Translations under genes and position numbers: made by a program
Notes under the pieces: model-generated
Told to the model about the DNA's origin: nothing
The model's database searches: none
The model's input: the letters and a program-made list of their open reading frames with translations, nothing else
Source: Halichondria panicea
Taxonomy: Eukaryota; Porifera; Demospongiae; Suberitida; Halichondriidae
Length of the DNA stretch: 64,000 nucleotides
Reading direction: 5' to 3'
NCBI RefSeq assembly: GCF_963675165.1
Contig: NC_087380.1
Coordinates: forward strand, 204,001-268,000
Shown: positions 23,101 to 34,400 of the stretch, in pieces
Numbering within the stretch: position 1 is the stretch's first letter
How the letters are laid out: each line of letters begins with the position of its first letter

Positions 23101-26100
23101 TTGCTTTCTCTAATTCCATGCTCTACATGACACGCAACCCCAGTCGAGTGTCACTCAATAGAGACAGTTCTTTAGCACCAGCTACTGGGATCTACCGCTG
23201 TCAGATTCCAGTGTCAGAGAGCTCTGATCAGACCATCCACATCGGACTCTACCCTGAGGGACAAGGTGAGTAGTAGTCTAACATGTGCCTGTAGTACGTG
23301 TGTGTACTGTAGGTACTCCCACTATACCTGGTGATCTGGTGTTCAATAGATCTACCCTCACTCTGACGTGTGTGTCTAATGGTGGTCCAGCTAGTGAGGT
23401 GGTGTGGACCAGGGATGGAGATACTGTCTCTACTGGATACACTCTCACACAAACTGTGTCTTATATAACCACAACATCTTATGAGAATGTCCTGACTGCT
23501 ACTACCATTGCTGATCTGGTGGGTAACTTCACCTGTACAGTCAGCAACAGCAGAGGCACCAGTGCACAGAGCATACCCATATCTGGTGAGTTGTAGCTAT
23601 TAACTAACCAACTCTTAGACCCCCCCCTGTGCAGGTGTTCGTATCATAGACCCCCCACAGCTAACAGTGGGTCAGTCTGCCACCCTCACTTGTGAGAGTG
23701 ATCTGACTGGTACTATAGAATGGCTGGACTCTGACATGAGTGTACTAGCCACTGGAACTGGATCAGAGCTAGACTACACTATACCTCTGGTCAGTGATGG
23801 CATGCATGGATCCACTCTTATCTGTAGAGCCCCTGGGGGGTCAGAGGTCATCACTCTCACTGTCATAGGTGAGTTGGTGTGTACACGTACAGTGCTTTTT
23901 AATTGATTACTTGATTGTAAATTGTTGAAGCCATAATTATAAATTGTTTTATACAGTGCCTCCTGACATTCTTGATTTCACCATCACCCCTGCTGGTTCC
24001 TCCACTGCTGGCTCTGAGTACTCGTTGCATTGTGAAGTCTCTCTGAGTATCAGTGGACTAGTCAACCCACCCACTGCAGTGTGGACAGCTACTGATAATG
24101 ACTTCAGTGTCATCTCCTCTGGTGATGCCTCCACTCTGACCTTCTCTCCTCTGAGGACCAGTCATGGTAGAGCTGGCTACACTTGTGTTGGTCAGTTAGA
24201 GTCTCCTGCACTTGATCAGGTGATGGAGGATCAGACACAACGTGATGTCATGGTGACAAGTAAGTCAAAGAATATCTCATTCTATTAATCACCATCTCCC
24301 TCCAGTCCCCATCCCTGGAGTATCATTGACCACACCCACTTCCTTGACTGCCGGCACACCCTCTTCCCTTACCTGTACCATCACTGTGGACAATGCTGTG
24401 GATAGAAACGTGGTAGTGGACATTGTGTGGGAGATCTCCACTGACAGTGATCCCATCACCACTGCCACTGGTAGTGTACCAACCTTCACCAACACTCTCC
24501 CCATCCCTGTACTGAGCACTCGCTACACTGGAGTCATCTGTAGGGCTACTGTGAGAAGATCATTTGCTGATTCCTTTGTGTTGTCCAGCTCTCAAGGATC
24601 AGCTTCTGTAGACTTCACAGTGGAGGGTAAGTGTGCACACATGAGTGTATACATGTACTGACCCCCCCCCCACAGCCCCCCTACCCCCTGTGGTGACCAT
24701 CAGTGTGTCTGGTGACTCTGTGGCAGGCTCCTCCCTCTCTCTCCTCTGTACTGCCACGCCCCCTACCCCCCTAGTAACTCCACCCACCATCTCATGGGTG
24801 GGTGTGGTCTCGTCTGATGATGATGTCACTGTTACCAACATCTTGACTGTGGCAGAGTCTAGCACTATGGCAACCTTTGACCCCCTGAGAACCAGTCGTG
24901 GCGGTATGTACGTGTGTGTAGCAGACTACAACATTCCTGGCGCTGATCTCCCTGACCTCTCCAACACTACATCCACCATTGTCAGTGTGCAAAGTAGGTC
25001 TCTGTCTCATTCCAATGTCTCTTATTATGCATTCCTATTTCATAGTCCCGAGACCTGATGCCAGGATCACTTTTGACCCCATGATGGATGGCTACACTGT
25101 TGGCCTATTCCTGACCCTGGGTTGTGAGGTCACTCTATCATCAGCTGTTGATACTATGGTGAACCTTGAACCTACATGGAGAAAGGAGGGTGTCGTACTG
25201 ACCACCAGAGAACAACTCACTGTGGGGCCGTTTAAAAACCTCACTAGAACTAATACTAATGATGACCAGGTGTACACTAGCTTGTTGGAATTCCAGCCAT
25301 TGACAAGAGACTTTATTGGCAATGACACCTTGTATGAGTGTGAGGCCAGTGTAGTGCCTCAGAGTGATACCTTCATCACTGGAACCACCACCAACACATC
25401 CACCACACTCACAGTGGGAGGTGAGGGGGGCTGTAGGGTTAGGGTCTGTACAGTGTATGTGTATTCTGTACATTTATTATTTTTTTTTTTTTCAAGAAGA
25501 AAAATATAGTGTTATAGTATAAAGTTCGAAGTTCTTACCTAGGGGTCTGACCTTCGGCAGCTGCCAGGGTCAGGTTCCCTTCGTAATTGGTTTTGCAAAT
25601 GCAGATCTGGTTCCTCGTATGCACATAATTGCTGATCGAATGATGGCAAAACTTAGCTGACATCTTATCCATCCCATGACAATAGAGTATGGTTTTTCTT
25701 GTTTTCTTGATAACATGTCTGCTAGTCTTTTGTAGAGCGTTGTTCCTTCCTTTCCCGTGCTGCCTGTAGTTGAGAATACGAGAGGTGTAAACACACCATG
25801 TTCTACGTTTTGAACTCTTTGATTGTATTCTCTTTTTTTGGGTGCCTCATGTTGCTTGTGGATGGTGGCGGTGTCTTTGGAGCGATAGCATGGCGCATTT
25901 GGGTGAAATACTCTCACATCCAGGAAAGCTAATGTACGGGTATTGTGTGTACTTACATTGTACATTTTCTTAATTAGTGGTTCACTCTTAATAGTTACTC
26001 TTACATATTGTACAGTGGCTGCCTTTGCTGCCTCCATTAGTCCTGCCTCCACTGTGCTAGCTGGCTCTGAGCACACTCTTATGTGTCAGGGAACTAGAGG

Positions 26101-26755
26101 AGATGACCAGGCTGATGGTACCACACTGGAGGTGGAGTGGTTCAATCGTGATGGTGCCCTCATAACTGGAGAGACTAGTGATGTCATGATAACAGGAGTC
26201 ACTGACATCACTACTAATGCTACCCTCATCAGCTCTCTGATCTTCGCCAGTGTCCAGACATCTCAAGCTGGTCCCTACACGTGTAGAGTCAACCATACTA
26301 TACCTGACAGCACCATCGCTGATCAGAGCATCCTGAGCTCATCAGTGGTCACTGTGCAGAGTAAGCCCCTCTCATTAGCCCTGTGTGTGTGTGTGTGATC
26401 CCCCCTCCAGTTAATACCCCTCAAGTGATGATCAATGCTAGTCGGTCTGCCACACTGTACGAGGGAACTACTGGTCAGGTCCTACGCTGTGTGGTTACCC
26501 CTGACAACGCTGGAGTGAACACAATCACTAGTGTGACACGAGATATAACTGGAGGTGCTAACAGAGACACGACTAGTGACACTGTCAGTGATGGTGTGAT
26601 TAGTGTGGAGGAGGCCATTCAAGTGCTGAGTCTCAGTGACACTGGGACCTACACATGCTCTGCTACTGTGACCTCTGAACCCAACAATATGTACATTATG
26701 TCAGCCACCAATACAGACACTCTGAGCATAACTGTGGAGGGTACGTGTGTGTGTG

Positions 26756-26805
<50 letters not shown>

Positions 26806-29800
26806 TGCGTGCATGGTTCTATCTACTTGACTGTGTTGTAATGTCCCTCCCTGCAGTCCTCCCAGTCCCTGTTGTGGAGATATCACCCAGTAGTCCCCTA
26901 CCAGTGCTGGCTGGGTCCTCCCTCGACCTCACCTGCTCAGTCTCAGTGGAGGACCTTCTCTCTGTGGAGCCACTCATACAGTGGACACTGTCTGACCAGC
27001 CACTATCTGGGGTACTCAATGGCCGTACCAACACACTGACCTTTGACCCCCTCCTCACAACCAACGCCACTCAGTACACATGTACTGCCACTATCAGCAT
27101 ACCTGCAGTGGACATCACTAGTACTGGCAGAAGCTCTATAGCCCTCACAGTGGACAGTAAGCAGTGTCATAGCCTCACTGTCCTTTATCCTACCCCCCAC
27201 AGTCCCCCCTCCCACTGTGAGTGTGTCCTCACCCACCCCCGTCTACCATGGCACTAACCACACCCTCTCCTGTAACGCTGGCTATGACACTAGTGTAGTG
27301 ACGACTGCTGTGACTCTGGACTACTCCTGGACTGGACCCAACCTCATAGCCTCCAGTGATAGTGCTGCTCTCACACTCTCACCAGTGGACCTACCAGCAC
27401 AGAGCAGCGGAGACTACACTTGCACTGTCAGCCTTATCCCAGCAGACTCAACCTTCATCAACCCTGCCACAGACTTTGATACTTACACCCTCACTGTACT
27501 AGGTTAGTGAGTGGGCGTTAGTGAAGACTTCATATGATTCAGTTTCGTACAATACAGTAGGTAGCAGTTGTTAGTGATTTTGTTTATTGTATTATAAGCA
27601 TGTACTAATTTTAGCAAATTTTTGCGAATTTGTAATTAACGCTAAATTAAGTATAGTCCGTGCTAATACATTTTGAATCTCATTAAAAACATTTCTTTTT
27701 TAATGAGAATGTACTTTTGAGAGTATGGCCCTTTTTTCACCAGAGAAAAATCTACTTGTATGTCTATAATAGTGATGCTTTACTTCCTCCCCCCCCCTCT
27801 CCCTCAGCTGCTCCCCCTCCTGAGGTGTTGACTGGTGTGCCTGTGAGGGAGGAGCGTTGTGGACAAGTGTCCTCCATCACCTGTACTGCATCTGTCATTG
27901 ATAACTTTGTAGCCACACCCACCTTCATGTGGAGTGGGTCGGGTGGAGACATTGTGGACTCTGACAACATTCTCAACTTGCCCTCTGAGATGACTGGAGG
28001 AGAGTACACTTGTATGGCTTGTGTGAATGTACCACAAGTCAATATCATCAATCTCTGTACCAACTCAACCATCACCATACAGGACACCAGTGAGTTACTT
28101 GTTAGCCATTGACAGGACTATTCTTAGGGAGGGTGGTCCCTCCTATAGAGCTAGGACTATTGTTAGGGAGGGTGGTCCCTCCTATAGAGCTAGGACTATT
28201 GTTAGGGAGGGTGGTCCCTCCTATAGAGCTAGGACTATTGTTAGGGAGGGTGGTCCCTCATATAGAGCTAGGACTATTGTTAGGGAGGGTGGTCCCTCCT
28301 ATAGAGCTAGTGTTCCAGCTGTTGCATTGATACCTCCTCCTCTCATATACAGCCCCCCAGCCAGTGAGTGATGTGGTGTGTTCCTCCCTCTCTCCCTCCA
28401 CTCTGAGTGTGAGCTGGTCCCCTCCAACTGACCCTGTCCTCAGTTATCAAGTTGAGGTCAAACAGTACAGTAAAGTGGCTGTAGGGAACATAGTCAGTCT
28501 CTCTACTCCATTTGACAGTGAGGACATTATCACCACGACCACTGTGGAGGGTCTAGGTGAGTACTAGAGGGATTGCTGTTGTGTGTTATAATTTATAAGC
28601 TGTATTTTGAATCGGCTCTGTAACTAGAGTTCTGGTGATTCAATTTCAACAATTTTACAATTTTTCTGAAAGTTTAGAAGGAGCTCTTTCAGGTGGTATG
28701 CTCAAATCCCAAATTTGAAACAGGCCATAATTCCCTATTTTCAGGTCGTAGTATTTATCGAAAAAAGGCTTCATAATTATCATCTGAAGGCTTATATACT
28801 TACAAAATTAACGTTATTGGACCAACGTAAAGTTAAGTTATGGTACATATTATATATTGTGTGTGTACTGTGTTTACATGTTTCGAGCTACGTACAGTAT
28901 CGTCATTCTACCATGCTGACTGTACTCCCCCCCCCCCCCATAGCTGCCTCTACCCGGTACCTGGTCAGTGTTGAGGCAGTGAGTGGTGTCGGCTGTAGTG
29001 ATGTCACTGAGATAGACTGCTACACTGAGCAAACACAGCCCCCAGTGGTTACCGGGGTAACTGTAGACAGACTCAACGGGACTGCCATGAATGTCAGCTG
29101 GACTCAACTCAACAAAGCTCAGTCCAATGGCTTCATTCAGAGTTACATAGTGACATACTCTGTTGTCACGACAACACCCAATCGTAAGAGACAAGGCTCT
29201 CAACAAGTGACAGTATCCAGTGACAAGAGTGGTACTATCATTGGAGGACTGGACCCGGGGTCAGAGTACAGTGTCGATGTGAGCGCTAGTGGAGCAGGGG
29301 GAACTTCACAATGTGAGTTGTCCTGTTATTATTATTATAATTAATTATCTTTCTTCGTTCCTATAGCCTCTCCTCCGATAGTGTCCCCCACTATAACCTC
29401 AGTGTTGTTCCAGCTCAGACTTACCAACATCAACAACTGTCCTGACTGGGTCGTGAGTGCAATAATTATAACATTGTGTCGCTTAGAACCAGTCTCCATA
29501 ATTACAGGAACAACCAGACAGGCTAACTGCTGTCACTGAAGCACTGGTGTCTGAGATCCAGGGTCTTTGTCAGTGTTCCTTTGCTCTTAGTGATATCCAA
29601 GAGCCATCCTTCCAATGCTTCCCAGAGTCAAACCAAGCTGTAACCTTCCGTGCCATCACTACCTCCAGCTTCATTGGTGGCATATCACGCTGGATTGCTG
29701 ACGATGGTTTACTGAGAGTACAGAGGGTTTTTATACGAGTGGACAAGACTTGTCAGGTGGAGATATCAAACTTTGAGGACACCGAGTGTAACACTATACC

Positions 29801-30517
29801 TGTGGGTAGTGAGTCATCAGCTGCAGTGATTGGTGGGGGTGGTCATTGTCCTTATCATTGCTGTTACAGTCATAGTGATTGCTGTGCTGGTGTTCAAGAG
29901 CAGGAGAGAGAAGCTGACTGTCCACAGAACAACAAAGTGAGTGTATCCATGTTATTATTCCTTCTGTGTTAATAATAATTGTTCATTGTCTGCTAAAGTA
30001 TAAGCTTCTAAATTCATGCGTTTACTGTCTTGCCCCCCCTCCCTGCAGTGCTCTACCCCCCGTATCCCTAAAGGGTGTGGTCAGTACGGGTGAGATACAA
30101 CCATACGAGATGATAGAAATGGGTGATCATGAATATGAGGAAGTGTCCAAGTTCCAACAACCGAGTGGTGGGGAGTATGAGATGGTGGGAGGCCCATCAG
30201 CTGGCTATGAGAACAGGGCTGCTATAATGGCTACCAAACAAACATCACCGCCCCCTCCACCCCCTCCACAGATGGTGGGAGGCCCATCAGCTGGCTATGA
30301 GAACAGGGCTACTATAATGGCTACTAAACAAACGTCTCCACCCCCTCCACAACCCTCACAACAGGAGACAGTGGATGCCAGGGGTGACTTTGAGGTCACT
30401 GAGTGCATTGCCTACAGCATGACTACCTATGGCCCCCCTCCCCCCAACACTACCACCCATGACCCCCCTCCCCCCAACACGACCAGTGGAGACCCACTGT
30501 ATGCTAACTGCCACTAA
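17182..30517 (+). CDS. Gene B: sushi/Ig/FN3 single-pass receptor with ITAM-like tail
   Basis: Type I membrane receptor, about 2920 residues. Exons: 17182-17254, 17887-18249, 18645-18842, 18894-19082, 19289-19465, 19519-19704, 19769-19951, 20298-20477, 20531-20713, 20785-20967, 21039-21221, 21268-21441, 21561-21848, 21899-22228, 22284-22877, 22921-23265, 23313-23585, 23635-23868, 23957-24259, 24306-24626, 24676-24993, 25046-25420, 26016-26360, 26411-26740, 26857-27156, 27203-27502, 27808-28089, 28353-28556, 28944-29312, 29367-29452, 29508-29936, 30049-30517 (TAA). The start was chosen for its context (GCAGCC before ATGG), giving [19 protein letters not shown] as signal peptide. Domains: Ig-like, 10 sushi, 2 Ig, 2 FN3, 12 Ig, 2 FN3, juxtamembrane, TM, tail. 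Exons sum to one base too many; the excess maps to a G-run at 29835-29839 just before the TM. Ligand unknown. Confidence 0.87.
17887..18249 (+). other. Gene B N-terminal Ig-like exon with paired cysteines
   Basis: A single 121-codon exon, phase 1-1. The core has LTCNTDLAACCRD, a LGEWAYPNGS strand and [15 protein letters not shown]. The LTC and YCC cysteines fit an Ig-fold disulfide; the neighbouring cysteines in CCR and YCC could form a second bridge (inference). The same exon type occurs at 31893, 35062 and 52843. A relative at 22921-23265 has HCLTPYEDCCR and GIYRCQIP. Confidence 0.75.
19999..20035 (+). pseudogene. Truncated sushi exon relic in gene B
   Basis: After an acceptor-like CAG the sequence reads as the start of a CCP domain (VCGVPPSV) and then breaks off next to a small transposon-like segment. 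The same relic is in gene D at about 56511-56550, so it was degenerate, or became so twice, within this family. Confidence 0.6.
20053..20262. mobile_element. MITE-like insertion in a gene B intron
   Basis: Opposed TTCGTGGGTAAAA-like and TTTTACCCCACGAAAATTGC motifs flank the intron upstream of exon 20298. They resemble ends of small sponge MITEs with CGTGGGG/CCCCACG arms. The left end is diverged, so the boundary is approximate. Confidence 0.5.
25500..25990 (-). mobile_element. Retrotransposon-derived fragment in antisense in a gene B intron
   Basis: The minus strand reads LDVRVFHPNAPCYRSKD, then NVEHGVFTPLVFSTTGSTG, YKRLADMLSRKQEKPYS and GWIRCQLSFAIIRSAIMCIR. From general knowledge this pattern resembles the conserved C-terminal region of reverse-transcriptase-bearing elements abundant in sponge and cnidarian genomes. 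It is truncated at its 5' side and lies wholly between exons 25046-25420 and 26016-26360. Exact family not determined. Confidence 0.6.
26741..26812. repeat. TG/CG dinucleotide microsatellite in a gene B intron
   Basis: A GT run with interspersed GC steps (GTGCGTGCGTGC near the 3' side) begins immediately after the donor of exon 26411-26740. Confidence 0.95.
28113..28309 (+). repeat. 39-bp minisatellite in a gene B intron, 5 copies
   Basis: Five near-identical 39-bp units with core TTAGGGAGGGTGGTCCCTCC lie in the intron before the FN3 exon at 28353. Each unit contains a GGGAGGG/CCCTCC inverted pair. The unit is a multiple of three, so it reads open in every copy, but the adjoining exon splices out at 28089 in a different frame. 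Confidence 0.93.
28353..29312 (+). other. Gene B membrane-proximal FN3 pair
   Basis: Exons 28353-28556 and 28944-29312. The first FN3 is split by an intron (TLSVSWSPPTDPVLSYQVEV; then STRYLVSVEAVSGVGC). The second (MNVSWTQLNKAQSNGFIQSY, then GLDPGSEYSVDVSA) is complete. An RKRQ basic stretch occurs in the second, short of a full furin consensus. Confidence 0.8.
29367..29936 (+). other. Gene B juxtamembrane domain and transmembrane helix, with frame break
   Basis: Exons 29367-29452 and 29508-29936. The extracellular part has four or more Cys (CPDW, LCQCSF, FQCFPESN, CQVEISNFEDTEC) and may be a SEA-like fold (inference). The hydrophobic helix VVIVLIIAVTVIVIAVLVF, followed by basic KSRREK, reads only in the next frame, starting at codon 29839. 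The upstream frame ends in IGGGG. The downstream frame splices correctly into the tail, so a single extra G in the run at 29835-29839 explains the break. Confidence 0.72.
30049..30517 (+). other. Gene B cytoplasmic tail with ITAM-like and YxN motifs
   Basis: About 155 residues. Tyrosine motifs: YEMI (30104-30115), YEEV (30134-30145), YEMV (30176-30187), two YENR copies, and YANC near the C terminus. YEMI and YEEV are six residues apart, close to the ITAM pattern YxxI/L-x(6-8)-YxxI/L with Val at the last position. YEN and YAN match the Grb2 SH2 pattern pYxN. Proline runs (PPPPPPP; YGPPPPN) suggest SH3 or WW ligands. A 26-27 residue segment beginning MVGGPSAGYENRA is duplicated in tandem. Confidence 0.82.
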
Positions 30518-30707
30518 TGGACTTTATCACTAACTACATCATTCATACACTCCCATCATGATTGTAGAATTTTTCAGTTTTTTGCAGATACAAATTTTCT
30601 TTTAGATATAAGCATTTGCATAGCGATTGTTTAACCTTAATGTCATTTTGTAGTCATCAAGTTATGATCACTGATCACTTATAGCAAATATATATCATGA
30701 TCAATGC

Positions 30708-30742
<35 letters not shown>

Positions 30743-31285
30743 GAGTATATGAACCCTTGAGTTAAAGCCGCAGAATCGAATAAGTGCATGGTATAATAAT
30801 TATGAGTTTCCCGTATGAACCACCAAAATGTATTCTATTCATGCCTTGCTTTTTTTCAGTCTGTTTTATTTGAGCAAGCTTATAAGATAATGATTACATG
30901 CCAGACTCTATTTTGACGTCCATCTTTAATTACGGATGGTCTAACTGAATGCTGTTCCAGGCTTCAGTTGCCCGATATGGTTCTACCTGTGATTACGTCT
31001 TGTCTCTACAGGTAGAATTCGAACTCATGCATGGGGCTGAGGATCGCTTGAAACTTCGTCTTTTAATCTTATCATGATCATCCATATATAGTGTAAGTGT
31101 GCCCTTGAGACAGTAAAGTAAGCTTCTTGGATCTCTTCTCTTTCCTCTGTTTTAATGAAATTCTGCAAAAGCTCCACTGCCTAGGCATGATCATTGCATT
31201 CATCTGGTATAGTCTATATATAATTATGACTGTGTATGCATGCAGATGGCATAGAATCACCTGAAGCCCTCCCACAGTGCACTAA
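30518..31285. other. Intergenic region between genes B and C
   Basis: AT-rich, with a TTA trinucleotide microsatellite at 30711-30742. No gene, RNA or clear transposon ends recognised. The 3' UTR of gene B is expected in the first few hundred bases. Confidence 0.6.
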
Positions 31286-31440
31286 ACTTGCATGTATTCT
31301 TTAATCTATGTTATGACAGTACATATTTTTGACCAATTGATAAGAGTAAACTGAAGGAGCTAGCCTGTTACATACAGCTCAGCAATGAAGTGTTAATTCC
31401 CATGTTTGTGATGCAGAACTGGAAAGACTATAAAGCAGCC
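31286..31440 (+). promoter_or_regulatory. Conserved 5' flank of gene C (putative promoter/5' UTR)
   Basis: About 150 bp directly upstream of the start codon is shared with the same position in gene D (49816-49990), although surrounding non-coding sequence differs. It contains ATGTTATGACAGTACATATT and a CCAAT box in CCAATTGA about 110 bp before the ATG. No TATA box is evident. Promoter function is inferred from position and conservation. Confidence 0.5.
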
Positions 31441-34400
31441 ATGAGTCTTGGTGGTGTAGTACTGATGATGCTGATAGCTACTGGAGCAATGGCCTCTGGA
31501 CAGCAAAGTATGAGCACTGGACTGGCTATATCTATTATAGTATTGTTCTATTCTTATACTATGCATCACAAACCCGTAAACGCCTGAATAGTAAACACTA
31601 CTAAAATAATCTATGGTGTCGCCTCTATATTCATATTCGGGTTTGTGGCGTTTTAATTTAGACGTTTGCAGTATGTTTTTGATGGTATAAACTTTCGCTG
31701 ATTTAAGCAGTACCGCTAACATTTATACCCACGAATATTAATATCACTGCATACATGCGCCAAAAAGCTGCATGCTGGTAATAAAAGGGTCTCTCCACGA
31801 AAGTTTATACCCTCAAAATATAATAATGTAGTCAGATCTGTAATTAAAATTTGCTTCAGTTAATTGATATTGATATTTATATTGGTATGCAGTTTGGTTC
31901 ACCCTGAGATCAACAAACTATGTCATCACTACTAACAATACTGAGATCCTCATTACTGACATTGGAGAGGATGCTGTGGGTGGTCTCCCTTCTCTCACTT
32001 GTAACACTGACCTCACTGCCTGCTGTAGAAGTAATGCTGACAACAATGGTAATGGAGGACTAGGACAGTGGACGTATCCTGATGGGAGTGTGTTACTGCA
32101 AAATGGTGGCTCAATGAATGCTGGACAGCAGTTCTACTTTGTGAGGAATGCACCTCAGGTCATTGTGCTAAACCGTAGAGAGGCTAACAACTCCCTCACT
32201 CCAACCGGGTCCTACTGTTGTACTGTACCAACTACACTGGGAGAGATGACCTTCTGTGCTAACCTGGGTGAGTGCAGGGATTGCGGTTTGGGTGGGTAAA
32301 GGACAACGTGTATGTACACCGTTGTATCTGTGCCTACTGTATCAACTCATGCATGGGGTTGAGCACCATCTACTACAACATTTAGTCCACGCAGCACTTT
32401 ATATATTGTGTGCTTCCTCTCCAGTTGTGTGCCTCTCCCTCCCTTCCCTCAACAATGGGTGGATATCCTACACTGACTCAACACTGGGCCTGAACACTGT
32501 GGCCACCCACTCTTGTGAGCCTGGCTATAAACTGACTGGTGGTACCTCAATGAGGACATGTACTGTCAGTGGATGGGATGGAACTGCACTTACTTGTACA
32601 GGTGAGAGTGTTGAGTTGGCTCTATCTGCAGCAATATGACATCAGTGTGTGTTTTTTCTCCAGCTATCTGTAATGACTTGACTACTCCAACCAATGGCAA
32701 TGGAATGATAGCCTATAATATGGGGACCATGGATGCTAGACCATTGAACACTGTGGCTACCTACACACTGAGCTGTGACACTGGATACATGCTGACTGGT
32801 GATATAACCAGGGTTTGTGTATATGGAACCTGGAGTGGTAGTGATTCAACTTGTGAATGTGAGTCCACTCAGTGTGGATATATATAATGAAGGCAACATT
32901 AATTATATATTTCACTGATGTGTTCTATTGTAGTGATCTGTCCAAACCTCCCTGTACCAACCAATGGAGCAGTGGTGTACAGTGACACCATCATCCCTAG
33001 AGCTGTTGGCTCCACGGCTACCTACACCTGTACCACTGGCTACCAGATGACTGGACTGATGGTGAGGACGTGTAGTGTCAGTGGATGGAGCACTGGAGGT
33101 GACCCTGTCTGTACTGGTGAGGGGGATGAGTGCATTTGTGCTGACAGTGTGTTGATTGTAAGACCCCCCACAGCTATATGTGATGAGCTCATCCTCTCCA
33201 ATGGAGTAATTAGTTACAGTCCACCCTCCACCCCCATACTAGAGGGAGCCATGGCTACACACAGCTGTACTACCACTGGGTACCAACTGTCCTCATCCAC
33301 TACCACTAGGACCTGTCAGTCTGACAGAACGTGGAGTGGAATACCCATCATTTGTGAAGGTATTTCTCTAGCTACGCATGTACTAGGTATTATTACCCCC
33401 ACAGCTGTTGACTGTGGACCTCTGAGTATTACCAATGGAGCAGTGGACACCTCCTCTGGAACCACCTTCATGATGACTGCTACCTACACCTGTAACACTG
33501 GATACACTTTGACTGGTGGATCTATGACCAGAACATGTCCGGCCAATATGATGTGGAGTGGCAGTGAACCAACTTGTGATGGTGAGATAATTACAAGATG
33601 ATCCCCATATCTGACCCCCCCACCCCCTTCACAGTCCTGTGTCCTCGTGAGCCCTTCTCCAATGGAATGGTGACCTACTCCACTTCTGATGACCCTCCAC
33701 TAGTTGGAGCAGTGGCCACTTACTCTTGTGACACTGGCTATGAACTGAGTGGTGCTAGTACGAGGATTGTGTGGCTGTCAGTGGATGGAGTACATCTCTA
33801 CCTGTTTGCAATCGTTAGTTGAACCATAGATAGAGTAGAAGAGGGATTGGATGGTACTTCACGGAAGTGATTCATTTCAATGAAGTCTACGTAATGCTCT
33901 GGGACCATCCTTATATATCTTCATAACTCCCGGGAAACTTATTGTGTCCACATCTCAGAGCTACCCCCATTACTGAATCACATGCCCCCTGATTAGGTAC
34001 CAATTGGAAATGAAGAAAATATAATCTCGATTGTCGTGAATTAGCTAGTGCCATGCTGTGTCCCAAATGGCCAGTGTTTAGCCCTCGTGTTAAAAGTAAG
34101 CCTCGATTAAAACCGCAGAGATACACAGATGGCACTTCGAGGATACTTCCGTTTCCATTTCCAATCCCTCTTCTATACTATATCTGGTTGAACTGACACA
34201 TGTTTTATGACTTCATATAATAGTTGTTGACTGCAATGACCTCGCTAACCCGGACAATGGAACAGTGGACACATCCTCTGGAACCACCTTCATGATGACT
34301 GCTACCTACACCTGTAACACTGGATACAACATTGCTGGATCAAACACTCGGACTTGTGGGGCCACTGCATTGTGGACTCCAGATGCCCCCACCTGTGCAC

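Larger units (their letters stand above)
21561..28089 (+). other. Gene B Ig-domain stretch with two FN3 domains
   Basis: Exons 21561 and 21899 are Ig (YTLTCAVTG to GQYSCRA; GDYTCRASV). Exon 22284-22877 holds two FN3 domains (LTFSWTQPP; PITIQWDRV). Exon 22921 is the paired-cysteine Ig variant. Eleven further exons from 23313 to 28089 each encode one Ig domain, with B-strand LxC and F-strand YxC motifs such as STLTLTCVSN with GNFTCTVSN, LSLLCTATP with MYVCVADY, and HTLSCNAGY with DYTCTVSL. All are phase 1-1. Confidence 0.88.

Noticed and set aside
25570-26076. 168-codon minus-strand reading frame taken as a gene
   Set aside because: Its first part is antisense to the Ig exon 26016-26360, and the remainder is a retrotransposon fragment in an intron. 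There is no independent start or promoter.
28027-28371. 114-codon frame with repeated REGGPSYRART units
   Set aside because: It is the in-frame read-through of the 39-bp minisatellite inside an intron. The flanking exons splice at 28089 and 28353 in a different frame.
29800-29870. A tiny intron restoring the frame before the gene B transmembrane segment
   Set aside because: The candidate GT-AG pairs would give introns of about 15-36 bases, shorter than any other here, and the longest would remove half of the helix.
30940-31080. Possible tRNA-like stretch between genes B and C
   Set aside because: I could not find a consistent cloverleaf or A/B-box pair.
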